A stretch of DNA of 64,000 nt. Source: Mycteria americana. Its lineage: Eukaryota > Chordata > Aves > Ciconiiformes > Ciconiidae. Positions 41,401 through 49,892 of this stretch are shown here, in pieces; the stretch's first letter is position 1, and every line of letters starts with the position of its first letter. A program made the position numbers and the translations under genes. The stretch covers positions 33,653,501-33,717,500 of the forward strand of contig NC_134370.1 in assembly GCF_035582795.1 (NCBI RefSeq), given 5' to 3'. The notes under the pieces are model-generated. The model had not been told where the DNA came from, ran no database searches, and worked only from the letters and a program-made list of their open reading frames with translations.

Positions 41401-44400
41401 TCCAGTATAGTACATTAAGTTTCCCTAGGAATCTGCTAGGTATACTGTAGAGCATAGCACGTAATGAATGTAAGTCACACTACAGTTGATTAGATAATTG
41501 TATAAAATTGAGTTTAATTACTGTATCTTACTATCTTACTACAACTGTTCCTATGAGACCTCATGCCTAAGACCTGACTACAGCTCTATTTCTACCTATC
41601 CAAATTAAATGATATTGCTAAAAGTCATAACTGGAAAAAGGTAACACTTATACATTTAAACGTAGAATATAGGTGAAGCAAAGATAAGAAGTTCTGCTTT
41701 CTTTACCAAAGCTATTGTTTGGAAGGAGCTGACTTTGTATCTTGCTTTTTTACATTTTGTAAGAAGAGGCCTGTCGTATGACCCAGACTGAGATCAAGTC
41801 CTAGTTCAGTGTTCAGACCGCTAAAGTTCATGTAATTGTTTTCAAAATTATATTTCTGTTCTTTACCATAAGAAAAAAAGAATTGCAATATTTTTACTCA
41901 TTTCTGTTAGTATAAAGCTTAATATTTTCAGGAAAGGTTTAACACTTAAAAATAATGACAAAATATTTCATACAAGTTTTACTCTGTTTAGTAAATAAAG
42001 GTATTAAAGGTCTAAAGTTTTCCCTTCTGTAGCAGGTTAATTTACTTTACATTACTATTCACATTGTTTGATTAAAAGGCTGGATAATACACAGAGAGTA
42101 GAATAAACATTCAGAAGTCCAGTGATGAGTTTTGTTCGGAAGCAGGGAGTTAAAACAGGGGGCAGTTAGGTCAGGAAAACACAGAGAAGTAGGCTTGACA
42201 AAGTCTGAAGGGAAGAATAATACTTGTTACTACAAAACTCGCTATTACAGGGAGGAAAGGGGAGATGATCAAGTTTTTCACAAGAGAAGCAGCAAATTTT
42301 GAAGAACGTACATAATTTTGTACAAGAACGTACAAATTTTGAAGAACGTACTAAGTGTTTCTTCTGTGAGTTTAAGTTTTTTAAAAATCTTACTCTGAGC
42401 TACTTGAGGCAAGGTTTGTGTTCTGTAACCTTTTAGAAAAGTCTGGCTATTATAAACTAGATCAGGATTTCAAACACAATATTTTGCAGGGCCACACGCT
42501 ATTTGGCTATAACATGCACGCCTTTACACAATGAACTACACATACACGGATCATCTGTCTAGTTGTTTAATTGTCCTTGTGTTAAAGGCATTAAAAGCTC
42601 TGGATAAAAATTTCCCTGCTATCTCATGTACTAATTGCATGCTTGAGGCTGTTGGAGGCACAGTTTATGCAGTCCACTACTCAGACATTAGGCTCTAAGA
42701 ACACATCTTCCCTCTCTGACACTACATTATTTTTGTTACAATTGTCTTTCTGATTTTGTCAGTGGAAAAACATCTCTAGTATTCTCGGTTACCATCAGAA
42801 GCAAATGGTCACATTTCTAAAAGGCACAGTCATACCCTTGAATTAGCCTCAAGGTTGATTTACTTTTTGTTTTGCTGTGTTTTGTTTTAGTGTCTTACTT
42901 ATAGGGCACAAACTTATTTCCATTACATTATCCTGTTAGAAAAGAACAGCAGTAAATCTAGTATTAAAGCGGACATCATACAGATACTTTTCAATGCTAA
43001 TCTGCATATGCCTCCAAAGAAAGTCTCATGGACTTTTTTTTAAAGGAAGCAAAGGAATATTTGTAGCTGAAGTGCCATACTTGAGTCATCCAGCAGTTTA
43101 CCAGCTCTCACAATGTGCCAAGTTTTGAGGTGAAATGAAAAAGCTCCTTAAAAGCTTATGACAATTCAGTGATTTCATACACTAGAAAGGTTAAAGTTGA
43201 GCACTTACAATAGAGATGACCCAGTAGGATTTGCTAAGCTTCTTGTCAAAACCACAGAAAAGAATGAGGAAAACAAAGCCTTGAGAAAAAGCTATTACCA
43301 TTGACTTGCTAATGCAAGTTTGATCAATGGGATTGATTTTCATATTTTTTAATTTTTTTTTTTTTTTTTTACTCCCAGCTTTTTAGGATCTTATTAAATA
43401 AAAGCTTGTCTTCACATCCACTGATTTTTTTTTTAATTTAGCATTATTTCCTCAGAGAAGCAGAATACCAATATTTAATATTTTTCACAGTCAGTAAAGT
43501 GATGAACAAGCAGAAGAAGTAGTACTATTTTAAATAGCAATAAAAGTGCACACTTTCTTGAACACTGTAATTCAACGCATAAAGGAAATGACAATAGTTT
43601 AATAAGGCCAAACAGAACATTAGCCCATCTAGGCTCACTCTCCAATACACTTTACTGCTTTTGTTCCATTTAAACAACTCACCTGGTGCAGTAATCTCTT
43701 CAGTTTCAATAACTGAGTTTTTACAGCTGTGCAGTCTTGGACCATGTGCCGAAGTGTCATTTCATCAAGCATCACAGTATTCTCCGGTAAACCCACCAGC
43801 TGTCTAGGAGCCTGGTAAAAATTTGGTGCACCATAGCTTTCAAAGTGACCAATAGGAGATTCTAGGTAGTTTGATCCCCTAAAAGAAAAAAAAACAAACA
43901 AAAACAAACAAAAAAACCCCACAGTGATGACAAACTAAAGCTAGAGAGCATTTAGTAAAAAATAAAGTGTTATGTAACATGGGCTATATTCACATACTGT
44001 GGCATACAGCAGAAAAATAAATAAATCAGAAAACGTCAATCCTGTTTCACTTAAATACTGGGCTCTCCTTCCCACTTGCATAAATCTCTCGCAGACTAAC
44101 AACTACAGTACCCTAAAACCAGTTTGCTCATCAGAATTTCTATGAACTCTGTCATTCAAACTAAACTGTAAGAACTATAGGATTACAATTAATTTGGTTT
44201 TTTAAATTAAAAATTAAAAAGCTGTCCAAGCTTACAAAATGCAAGTAATAGGACAGTGTAATGTTTTTCCACAGAACACATACAGTAATTTAATCAAGCA
44301 TTTATAGTATCATATAAACCCAAGTAACAAATTTTTGGATTAAAAACCATGACACAAACAAAAGTTTTGAAAAGAAATCATCATAAACCTCAGTGATGCT

Positions 44401-47400
44401 CCCACTCAGACATGCTATTTATAGACATACAACTATCCTGAAAATGTCTTGTACTCAGTATCACTTGAGACCCTTTAGTGCCAAAAGAGATTTCTCATCA
44501 CAGTATTTTAATTGTTTGGGAGAAAACAGACAAGTCCTTTACCTGTTCAAATCATTTTTACCATGGATATAGTGATCAGTATGGCCAAGATGATAGTGAT
44601 CTTGTGTATTCCATCGCTGTTGTGGTGCTCTTTTCCAGAATCCTTCCTGATGTTGCCTAGCATTTCTGTCTTGTCTATCATAACGGCTCATATTTTCACA
44701 TTCCTCTACAGAGAGCATAAAGTAAAAAAAAAAAAAAAATTATAAAATTTGTTCCTAAGACCTTGTAAATAAAATATTTAATATGTGCTGGTAACAGATG
44801 CAGTGTAAAATCTGTGGGGTTTTATTTTTTTAAACTAATCCAAAAAAAGTATGCATTTTAGGACTGTCAAGCAGACTTCTGTAATGTCGTCACATTTTTA
44901 CTAGCATATAAAACTTGTTACAAGAATAAGAGTAATCTGTAGCAGAATCAACAGAATTCAGTCTTAACAGTATTTCAGGTTTAAGTAGAAAATCATTTGG
45001 AGGAGGTAGGGCTATGGGTAAGTAAAAAAAAAAATCCCAAAGTTTTCCTGTATGTCTTACTGACAGGACCTCCAGGCCTTTAAAAAGTTCAAACAACACA
45101 CAAACACAGAAAGATAACATTTTAGAAAAATGCCAGTACTTCATTCCAAAAGAGAACAGTTTAATTACTTAAAATACATATACCTCTCATCCTATTCATC
45201 TTGTTTGTTTTTCAACTTGAAACACATTTAATCTTCTTTTACCTGGACAACAGGCATGACTTAAAAACAAGCAAACAAAATAATCGCTTTAAAACACTAA
45301 CTTCTGCAAAGCAAAGCAGATTCCACAAACTTCTTAAGGGAAGAAAAGCTATATTTGGCAACAGCTTGTAAACCACTAGAAACAAAGCCAAAACAACTGC
45401 TAACCATGCAGTCAGACACAGCAAAAAAAGTCATAAACTGCTATTCTGCCATCGCACTTTCTCCTTCACTTACCCAACGAGTTTTTCCTCACATTGTCAG
45501 TCCTTTGCTAGGAGAATAACTCTACACAAGAGAACATTGTTTTATTCGGCTGCCTACTCAGACATAGTTGCGCATAAGACGCTCATAAACAGGCCTTCCT
45601 TCCTGCTTAGTTCCCAGCCTGCGTGTTGTTGGGAAGTGAGCCCAGTTTTACCCTGTGATTTAAAACTGCCATCCTCACTCACTGCATACTTGTTGAGCTA
45701 GAACTGTTTCTATAAATAGTGTCCAAGCGGCATCCCAGACTCCAAAGTGAAACAAGGAGAGTTTCTGTAGACCTGGAAAGTCTTAAGAGGCTGACGTCAG
45801 TGAAGTTACACATAATTACAAAAAAAGTGTTGGCAAAAAGCGCTGTTAAATATTATTATAGCAAATACTTGTATCTAGAATTCAGTTTTTATCACCTAGT
45901 TCAATAAACAAAAAATTAGGTAAGAGAGTAAACTTGGTCACCTAAAGTAACAGAAGATTTATTTTCCTTTAGAAGCTTCCTTCTCCAGCTCGTAACACAT
46001 GAAAATTCAAGTAGGTCTATTCAAAATAAGCCCTCAATAAGTTTATAAGTAATTTTATTATGATTTTCAGCTTTGGAAAATGAAATTGAGACTCTGAGTA
46101 AAGACACATGGATATTAACAAAGAACAAATTTTGCTTTTTCAAGTGGTCATGTTTACTTAAGGGAAGGCCTGAAGGTGGCTTTTGAATTTTTTTCAGATC
46201 CTCTTTGCTAAAAATTCAGTGATAATTCTTTGATAAAAATTCAGTGATTTCAAGATAAGTAGGGATTATAGCAGAGATACCCAGTTTATGCCACATTAAT
46301 TTTATATGGAAATCCAACTTTTAAAATAATGCCAAAAATAATAGTAGTTAGCTAATATTGATCTCAAACAGTAATTTTCTCCTCCTGAATCAGCAGCTTA
46401 CACAGCAGACTGACATGGTCACAAAACATATTCCAGCCTCACAAACATTGATACTTAGCTGTAGAAGTGGGAGTAGATTTAAGTTTATTATATTGATGCA
46501 ATTAAGAAAGCAGTGAATTAAAAATCGTATTATATTTGTATCTAGATAAATGGCAAACATTAACTTTTCATGTTTTTGCGGCAAACATTCACCTTTAAAA
46601 TGCATGTATTTTTAACAGTTTTTAAATTAAACTCTTGAAATGGAATTACTGATGCAGATGCAGTGCATGTTTTATAATCAAGGAAACTTATGAGAAATTG
46701 ATCTACCCTTTAAAATTGTTTCTTAGCTTTTCCCAACAGAATTAGAATTACCTTTATTGAAAGAATAACCCCTAGGCTTGGATTGTTATCCATTCTGGAA
46801 ACTTAAAAAAGTAAAAAATAAAAATTGTACACCTATCTGGGCTGAAAAGTTAAATACTAGCACTATTGTCAATAAGCACCTTTCACACAAGTACTGTGGA
46901 AAACTTATTCTGAAATTTAAAAGATTAAGTACTGCACTTCATATGTGCACACTGTTAAAACACGATGTGCCACCACTGTGGTAGATGGAAGACTATGTAT
47001 TTATTTACTGTTAATTTGGCTTCATATCTAACATACACGCAGGAGTCTTCACCCAAAGAACTCAAAGGTACTCTCAAAAAACCCCAGAATTTCCCCAAAC
47101 ATCAGCAGGCAGCTGAACAGTACACAACATAAGGAATCCAGGCCTTTTTCCTTCAGTGCCTGTTTGTACAGGGTAGGGCATTACAGTGGTCCACATCCAA
47201 GGTTTCTGTTCATTCGAAGATATATTAGCCTCCACTGAACTTGGAGGTAAAGCTAATACCTATATTCACATGACAGTGACATGTAGGTCAGGAATGACCT
47301 ACCTTACAAGTAGGTCAGGAGTGACCAAAAGCAAATGCCTCAAACTTTTCCAGGCCAAGACTCGAAAAAGCATGGCAATAATTTGTCTTACCTAATTCAT

Positions 47401-48094
47401 TCGAGTCTGGATTTGTATTATTTTAGTGGCACCTAGGTACCACTATCCTCCCTCGGAAAGGTTTGCCAGCATCCTCACTGACAACAAGAGTGCATAAAAG
47501 ACATCTTGAAAAAACACATCTTAAATCTTAAGGTGTCTGTTACCCTGAATTTTATAAAACATATTAGGAGATATGGTCATTTTGTAGAAGAAAACAAATA
47601 ATTGTCTCAAAAAGAACTACATTGTCATTCACCGAAGCTGAGAAAATGTTGTTCCAACATATTCAAATATAGCTGAAGCATGAGACTGAAGGACTAACTT
47701 AAGAGTTAGAAATTTATTCTACTAAAATAATTTAAAAAAACCAAAGAGTGCGCAACAAGGTTGCATTTTTATAAAAGGCAGTAAATTTCTAACTTTAGAC
47801 TTCTTCAAATGCAAGAGTTGTATTTGGGGGAACAGAAATATCACACTTCCTACATTTCAGAAAAGAAAGAGTTGTTACTTAAGGAAAAAACAATTTGAAA
47901 AGTGCATTGGCATATTAAAGCATAAGTCAGAGCAATGCAACTCAAAAATCTCTTAAGCCCATAATGCAGTTTCACAGTAAGACTGCTTGGCTAATTTACT
48001 AACCTTTGTCATGAGGTGAGTCCTCAGGCAGGTCCACATCAAGCATGAGATCATCATCTTCAAGATCACATGAATCAAGATTATTCAAGATATC
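13632..48094 (-). CDS. CCSER2: CCSER2, C-terminal half (spliced, 5' part outside window)
   Basis: Long form joins 48004-48094, 44543-44705, 43683-43878, 35035-35118, 33107-33193, 31455-31553 and 13632-14453, all read on the minus strand. This is 1542 nt, or 513 residues plus stop. Inclusion of 22833-22917 gives instead 299 residues ending at 14359. Visible parts in order are an acidic stretch (DLEDDDLMLDVDLPED), a Tyr/His/Arg-rich stretch, the block DEMTLRHMVQDCTAVKTQ, a Leu/Lys coiled coil, a Cys-containing piece ending YADKFTQTSWRR, and a low-complexity Ser/Pro/Lys tail ending SRLPKPKTH. I recognise these blocks as CCSER2 from memory of the human protein. The family has no enzymatic domain; the protein is reported to act at microtubules (GCAP14). 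Internal exons 35.0, 33.1 and 31.4 kb are phase 0-0 and multiples of three. The start codon and Ser-rich N-terminus are not in the window. Confidence 0.93.
13746..13757 (-). other. CCSER2: TxIP (EB-binding type) motif in CCSER2 long tail
   Basis: Codons ACT AAC ATC CCA encode Thr-Asn-Ile-Pro within KTNIPKPPVQRK. The [Ser/Thr]-x-Ile-Pro core in a basic, disordered context is the established signature for docking on the EB1 C-terminal domain at growing microtubule ends. The human tail has Thr-Ser-Ile-Pro at the same place (recalled). A weaker Ser-Arg-Leu-Pro variant sits at 13650-13661. Both are absent from the short, frame-shifted isoform. Binding itself is inferred from the motif. Confidence 0.6.
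14359..14453 (-). CDS. CCSER2: Dual-coding start of CCSER2 terminal exon (short-tail frame)
   Basis: When entered from the 85-nt exon, these bases read SSTTAFQQPSQF, HRPRPGKTNKN, ATYRGPQ and stop (TGA at 14359-14361). The same bases in the long frame encode PQVLQPSSSLPS and onward. The stop lies in the last exon, so the transcript has no later splice junction and should escape nonsense-mediated decay; about 725 nt of the long-form coding sequence become 3' UTR. The short tail is basic and proline-rich. I remember nearly the same tail from human CCSER2, so protein-level selection on both frames is likely (inference). Confidence 0.85.
14454..22832 (-). other. CCSER2: CCSER2 intron (cassette exon to terminal exon)
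   Basis: AT-rich intron of 8.4 kb. It starts with the strong gtgagt donor and ends with a ttttctctttaacag acceptor. It carries a T14/G15 tract at 18764-18792 and several A or T runs. No further exon was recognised; the 97- and 124-codon open stretches near 18.1 and 20.0 kb show no family resemblance. Confidence 0.75.
18764..18792 (+). repeat. T14 followed by G15
   Basis: Abutting homopolymers. The G15 run can fold as a quadruplex and is likely length-variable. Confidence 0.9.
22833..22917 (-). CDS. CCSER2: CCSER2 85-nt frame-shifting cassette exon
   Basis: The acceptor is ctctctctttctgcacag, an excellent pyrimidine tract. The donor is CAGA|gtgagt, a full consensus. Twenty-eight codons read GGYSAPSFSPWQ then GSFQGIPRTVPPHRRQ, plus one leftover base. 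The length is not a multiple of three, so inclusion moves the terminal exon to another frame: the leftover A plus CC makes Thr, followed by SSTTAFQQPSQF and so on to a stop at 14359-14361. I recall the same GGYSAPSFSPWQGSFQG peptide and its shifted tail from the 834-residue human CCSER2 isoform, so both the exon and its frame shift appear ancient. Local GC is higher than in the surrounding intron, as expected for coding sequence. Confidence 0.9.
26281..26312 (+). repeat. T-rich low-complexity block ending in A6
   Basis: T7-G-T18 followed by a run of A. Confidence 0.85.
27883..27934 (+). repeat. T/G simple sequence (TTGG and TTTTG units)
   Basis: ggttggttggtt followed by ttgttttgttttgttt. Low-complexity, non-coding. 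Confidence 0.8.
29817..29880 (+). repeat. CA/TA/TG-rich imperfect microsatellite
   Basis: Alternating purine-pyrimidine sequence, including tatgtatatatacacatata. It is degenerate and could adopt unusual duplex structure. Confidence 0.7.
31455..31553 (-). CDS. CCSER2: CCSER2 internal exon, Cys-containing segment ending TQTSWRRSS (99 nt)
   Basis: The donor TCT|gtgagt is strong. The acceptor tgattaag is weak, with a G-rich interruption before it. The 33 codons are ATRCNCQKDSQKPTGATC then VYADKFTQTSWRRSS. Three cysteines are spaced as in the human protein's CHQKC...C stretch (recalled), but they are too few and too irregular to call a zinc finger. The YADKFTQTSWRR block is diagnostic. It exits in phase 0 and is the branch point of alternative splicing: it can join the 85-nt exon at 22833-22917 or go directly to the terminal exon at 14453. 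Confidence 0.93.
31554..33106 (-). other. CCSER2: CCSER2 intron, 1.55 kb
   Basis: Donor gtaagt after CTT; acceptor tgattaag. It contains an inverted repeat with overlapping AP-1 and E-box cores at 32932-32954, about 150 nt from the exon. Otherwise featureless. Confidence 0.85.
32932..32954. promoter_or_regulatory. Overlapping AP-1 and E-box cores inside an inverted repeat
   Basis: AGACCCA and TGGGTCT are 7-bp inverted arms. Between and overlapping them lie TGAGTCA (32939-32945, the AP-1 consensus) and CACGTG (32944-32949, the E-box). This is sequence match only; function is inferred. Confidence 0.35.
33107..33193 (-). CDS. CCSER2: CCSER2 internal exon, coiled-coil core (87 nt)
   Basis: The acceptor is gttctattgcag and the donor CTT|gtaagt, a full consensus donor. 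The 29 codons begin MDDLLNEIRQLKDELKKKDE and end TINQLEHQL. Leu/Ile residues fall at heptad spacing, and alternating Lys and Glu give a classic coiled coil, which names the family and probably drives self-association. It is phase 0 at both ends. The initial ATG is an internal Met, not a start, because the upstream exon splices onto it in frame. Confidence 0.94.
33194..35034 (-). other. CCSER2: CCSER2 intron, 1.84 kb
   Basis: AT-rich intron between two phase-0 exons, with donor gtaaat and acceptor ttctattgcag. No other element was recognised. Confidence 0.85.
35035..35118 (-). CDS. CCSER2: CCSER2 internal exon, Ser/Pro linker (84 nt)
   Basis: The acceptor is ctctgatag and the donor AAG|gtaaat. 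There are exactly 28 codons, phase 0 at both ends: NDENVSLQDIPLSVPSSPEPQ then EPESTFK. The VPSSPEP run is an acidic Ser-Pro linker between two coiled-coil segments and offers proline-directed phosphorylation sites (inference). Being a multiple of three, it can be skipped without changing the frame. The equivalent human linker, as I recall it, has the same LPSSPEPE core. Confidence 0.9.
35973..36020 (+). repeat. Perfect 24-bp tandem duplication (two copies)
   Basis: Unit begins attacagtatagttatttta and ends in tggt in copy one and tgat in copy two, so there is one difference at the end. Confidence 0.85.
36677..36735 (+). repeat. T/G-rich simple sequence
   Basis: Tracts of T separated by GG or GGG (ttgtttggttgggttttttt), low-complexity. 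Confidence 0.8.
42293..42351 (+). repeat. Partial tandem duplication, 40-bp period
   Basis: The 19-mer caaattttgaagaacgtac occurs at 42293 and again at 42333. A third aagaacgtac lies between them at 42324. Confidence 0.85.
43353..43370 (+). repeat. T18 homopolymer
   Basis: Uninterrupted T run, about 310 nt downstream of the exon at 43683 on the sense strand, where it is A18. Confidence 0.85.
43683..43878 (-). CDS. CCSER2: CCSER2 internal exon with conserved DEMTLRHMVQDCTAVK block (196 nt)
   Basis: The donor is LLHQ (CAG)|gtgagt. The acceptor is a cttttag preceded by an unusually long T/G tract at about 43879-43921. One base completes Arg, then 65 codons follow: GSNYLESPIGHFESYG, a variable linker, PENTVMLDEMTLRHM, and VQDCTAVKTQLLKLKRLLHQ. 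The last part has leucine spacing suited to the start of a coiled coil, and the exon ends in phase 0. The DEMTLRHMVQDCTAVKTQ block is shared almost unchanged with mammalian CCSER2 (recalled, not searched) and is the strongest single identifier of the gene in this window. Confidence 0.95.
43879..44542 (-). other. CCSER2: CCSER2 short intron (664 nt)
   Basis: Phase-2 intron. It ends on the sense strand with a 40-nt U/G-only tract made of U runs and GUUUGUUU units before the cttttag acceptor. Confidence 0.9.
44543..44705 (-). CDS. CCSER2: CCSER2 internal exon, Arg/His-rich segment (163 nt)
   Basis: The acceptor is ctctctgtag and the donor AACAG|gtaaag. The exon enters in phase 1 and exits in phase 2. 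It encodes ECENMSRYDRQDRN, then QEGFWKRAPQQRW, then a His/Tyr-rich run (DHYHLGHTDHYIHG) ending KNDLN. A nearby alternative AG two bases further in would put a stop in frame, so the chosen acceptor is fixed by phase. The segment is basic and aromatic and probably disordered. It matches the order of blocks in mammalian CCSER2. No known domain is seen. Confidence 0.92.
44706..48003 (-). other. CCSER2: CCSER2 intron, 3.3 kb
   Basis: Phase-1 intron with donor gttagt and acceptor ctctctgtag. It contains the pair of inverted AGGTCA-type half-sites at 47285-47327 and a duplicated aaaattcagtgat at about 46211-46249. No exon-like segment was found. Confidence 0.85.
47285..47327. promoter_or_regulatory. 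Two inverted AGGTCA half-site pairs, 4-nt spacers
   Basis: AGGTCA-GGAA-TGACCT (47285-47300, perfect) and AGGTCA-GGAG-TGACCA (47312-47327, one mismatch). AGGTCA is the nuclear-receptor half-site. The spacing of 4 differs from the estrogen response element (3), so the receptor, if any, is unknown. Confidence 0.35.
48004..48094 (-). CDS. CCSER2: CCSER2 internal exon, acidic segment (91 nt)
   Basis: The acceptor reads ttctttcttgcag and the donor AAAG|gttagt. Thirty codons plus one base are open, beginning DILNNLDSCDLEDDD and running through LMLDVDLPED to SPHDK. The run of Asp and Glu makes this a strongly acidic patch, and it is the best-conserved signature of the family that I recognise here. 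It exits in phase 1, and the next exon completes a Glu codon. In the human protein as I remember it, this segment directly follows the end of the large N-terminal exon, so that exon is expected upstream of 64000. Confidence 0.93.
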
Positions 48095-49837
48095 CTGCAA
48101 GAAAGAAAATGTGAGATACAGTTGCTTTCATGATATTTCATTTGCCCTATTGTCATAAAAAGTTTATTTCAAAACTTTGTTACATTTGTATTGTACACAT
48201 ATCCAATGTTAGCAGCAGCCTCCTCTCTTTAGAGGCCAAGATCAACCTTACTTGAGACCATCTATACAAACAACAATCATAACACCTCTAGTAATATGAT
48301 ACAATAACAGTGCTAGATGAAACAAAGACAGATTAAAACATTTTTCTGCCTGATGTCTACGGAATACTCCAAAGATTTTTCTATTCATTAATAGCCTGCC
48401 TTCTCCCCAATTGGAAGCATTTTAAAACTAAATTACTTTGCTCACTTTGAATTCAAAAACAGCTTTCTGAAGAGAAGATGTTAAATCACCTTATTTTAGC
48501 TCTCATATCATACTATCATAATATCATTGAAAGGAAGAGGGGGGAACCTATGTTATCTTGACTTTTTGGGCCAACAAAACTTAAAATAGGCTATTATCAG
48601 CACTAAGCTCTGCTGCCTTTTGTCTTTAAGATTCTGGTTCATATAAAGCTATTTCTAAAGGGACTAACAAACTGTCATGTTGCATGGGTGTGCTAATAGT
48701 ACAAGAAAAATGCAATAAAGTGTTAGTACTAAATGGAATTATACATATTATATATAGTCAGTCAGGTATATTAAAGAAAAAGAACTGTAGTGTGGGCAAG
48801 TCAAGCCAGTGTTAAAAAAAACAGAAACACCCCTCTTCCTTTAAGAATACCAACAGTATGAAAAACTCAAGAGGTCAAGGCTGTAGAACATTCAGCTTAT
48901 TGAGCAGTCAGATGCTGCTAGCACCATGCTCCTGAAAAGCCACATCAGGCAACAAAGTGCAGTATTTGATCAGAGAACCCAGACTCCATTTTACTTCGTT
49001 ATTCAAAGAAAGCTAAAACTTATTAATACCAAGCGATGATAACACAAAGAAGGTCTAAGGAAACTGTTAATGGTTATACAGCTCTAACTCTTGAGCTCTA
49101 TTTTCCCATATCCCACAAATAGAAGCCATAGCTTTAAGGCCCAAGACCAGACTCAGGCACTTCACATCTGCCTCTTTTCCAAGAGCAGAAATGCAGATTT
49201 TTCTTAGGTTTAACAGCTATACCTAAAGATGATTCATGGGACCAATATTGAAAAATTTACCAAATATTAAGTAAAATAAGTGGTTTACTAATTAATTCTG
49301 ACTGGATAATAAAGTGATCATTAAATACTTAACTGAATACTTGCATACAGACTATCAATACACCGCAAAACAATATTTACTTGGAAAGCTATCCCTTTGC
49401 TGGCTGCCATTTACTAGATTCGCTTTGTCAGACATGTATAGGTGAAAAGGAAAAACACTAATAGGCATTTGTCCAAACTGTTGCACCAACTGTTCTTCAG
49501 CAGTCTTCCTACAGTGTTCACAAAGGACTACGGGATTTTATTACAAATTGTGGAAAGAGCTAAGATTTTTTTTTTGTGTGTGTGACACAGAACATTAAAC
49601 ATTCTACATTTCTGCAGGGGAAGTTATTTATTGAGTTAGGAGGGAGAGTATGAGGTGAAAATAGTTCATACGCACTTCATAAAACATGAGCAATATAAAG
49701 GAAAGATGGAATGCTTGAGACAAAACCACCTGTTTTTGTTAAATTTCAAAGTCCTACCTGAATGATTTTGTTTACATACAGTATTCTAAGTATTTACAGG
49801 AAAAAAAAAATAGAAAAACCTATATATCAGGGCATTG

Positions 49838-49839
<2 letters not shown>

Positions 49840-49889
<50 letters not shown>
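49840..49889 (+). repeat. (AAT)n microsatellite, about 16 units
   Basis: Perfect AAT/ATA trinucleotide run of about 50 nt, likely length-polymorphic. Confidence 0.97.

Positions 49890-49892
<3 letters not shown>

Larger units (their letters stand above)
35119..43682 (-). other. CCSER2: CCSER2 intron, 8.6 kb
   Basis: AT-rich intron. It contains a perfect 24-bp tandem duplication (35973-36020), T/G simple sequence (36677-36735), a TA-rich stretch (37104-37140), a 40-bp partial tandem duplication (42293-42351) and a T18 run (43353-43370). No additional exon was supported. Confidence 0.8.
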
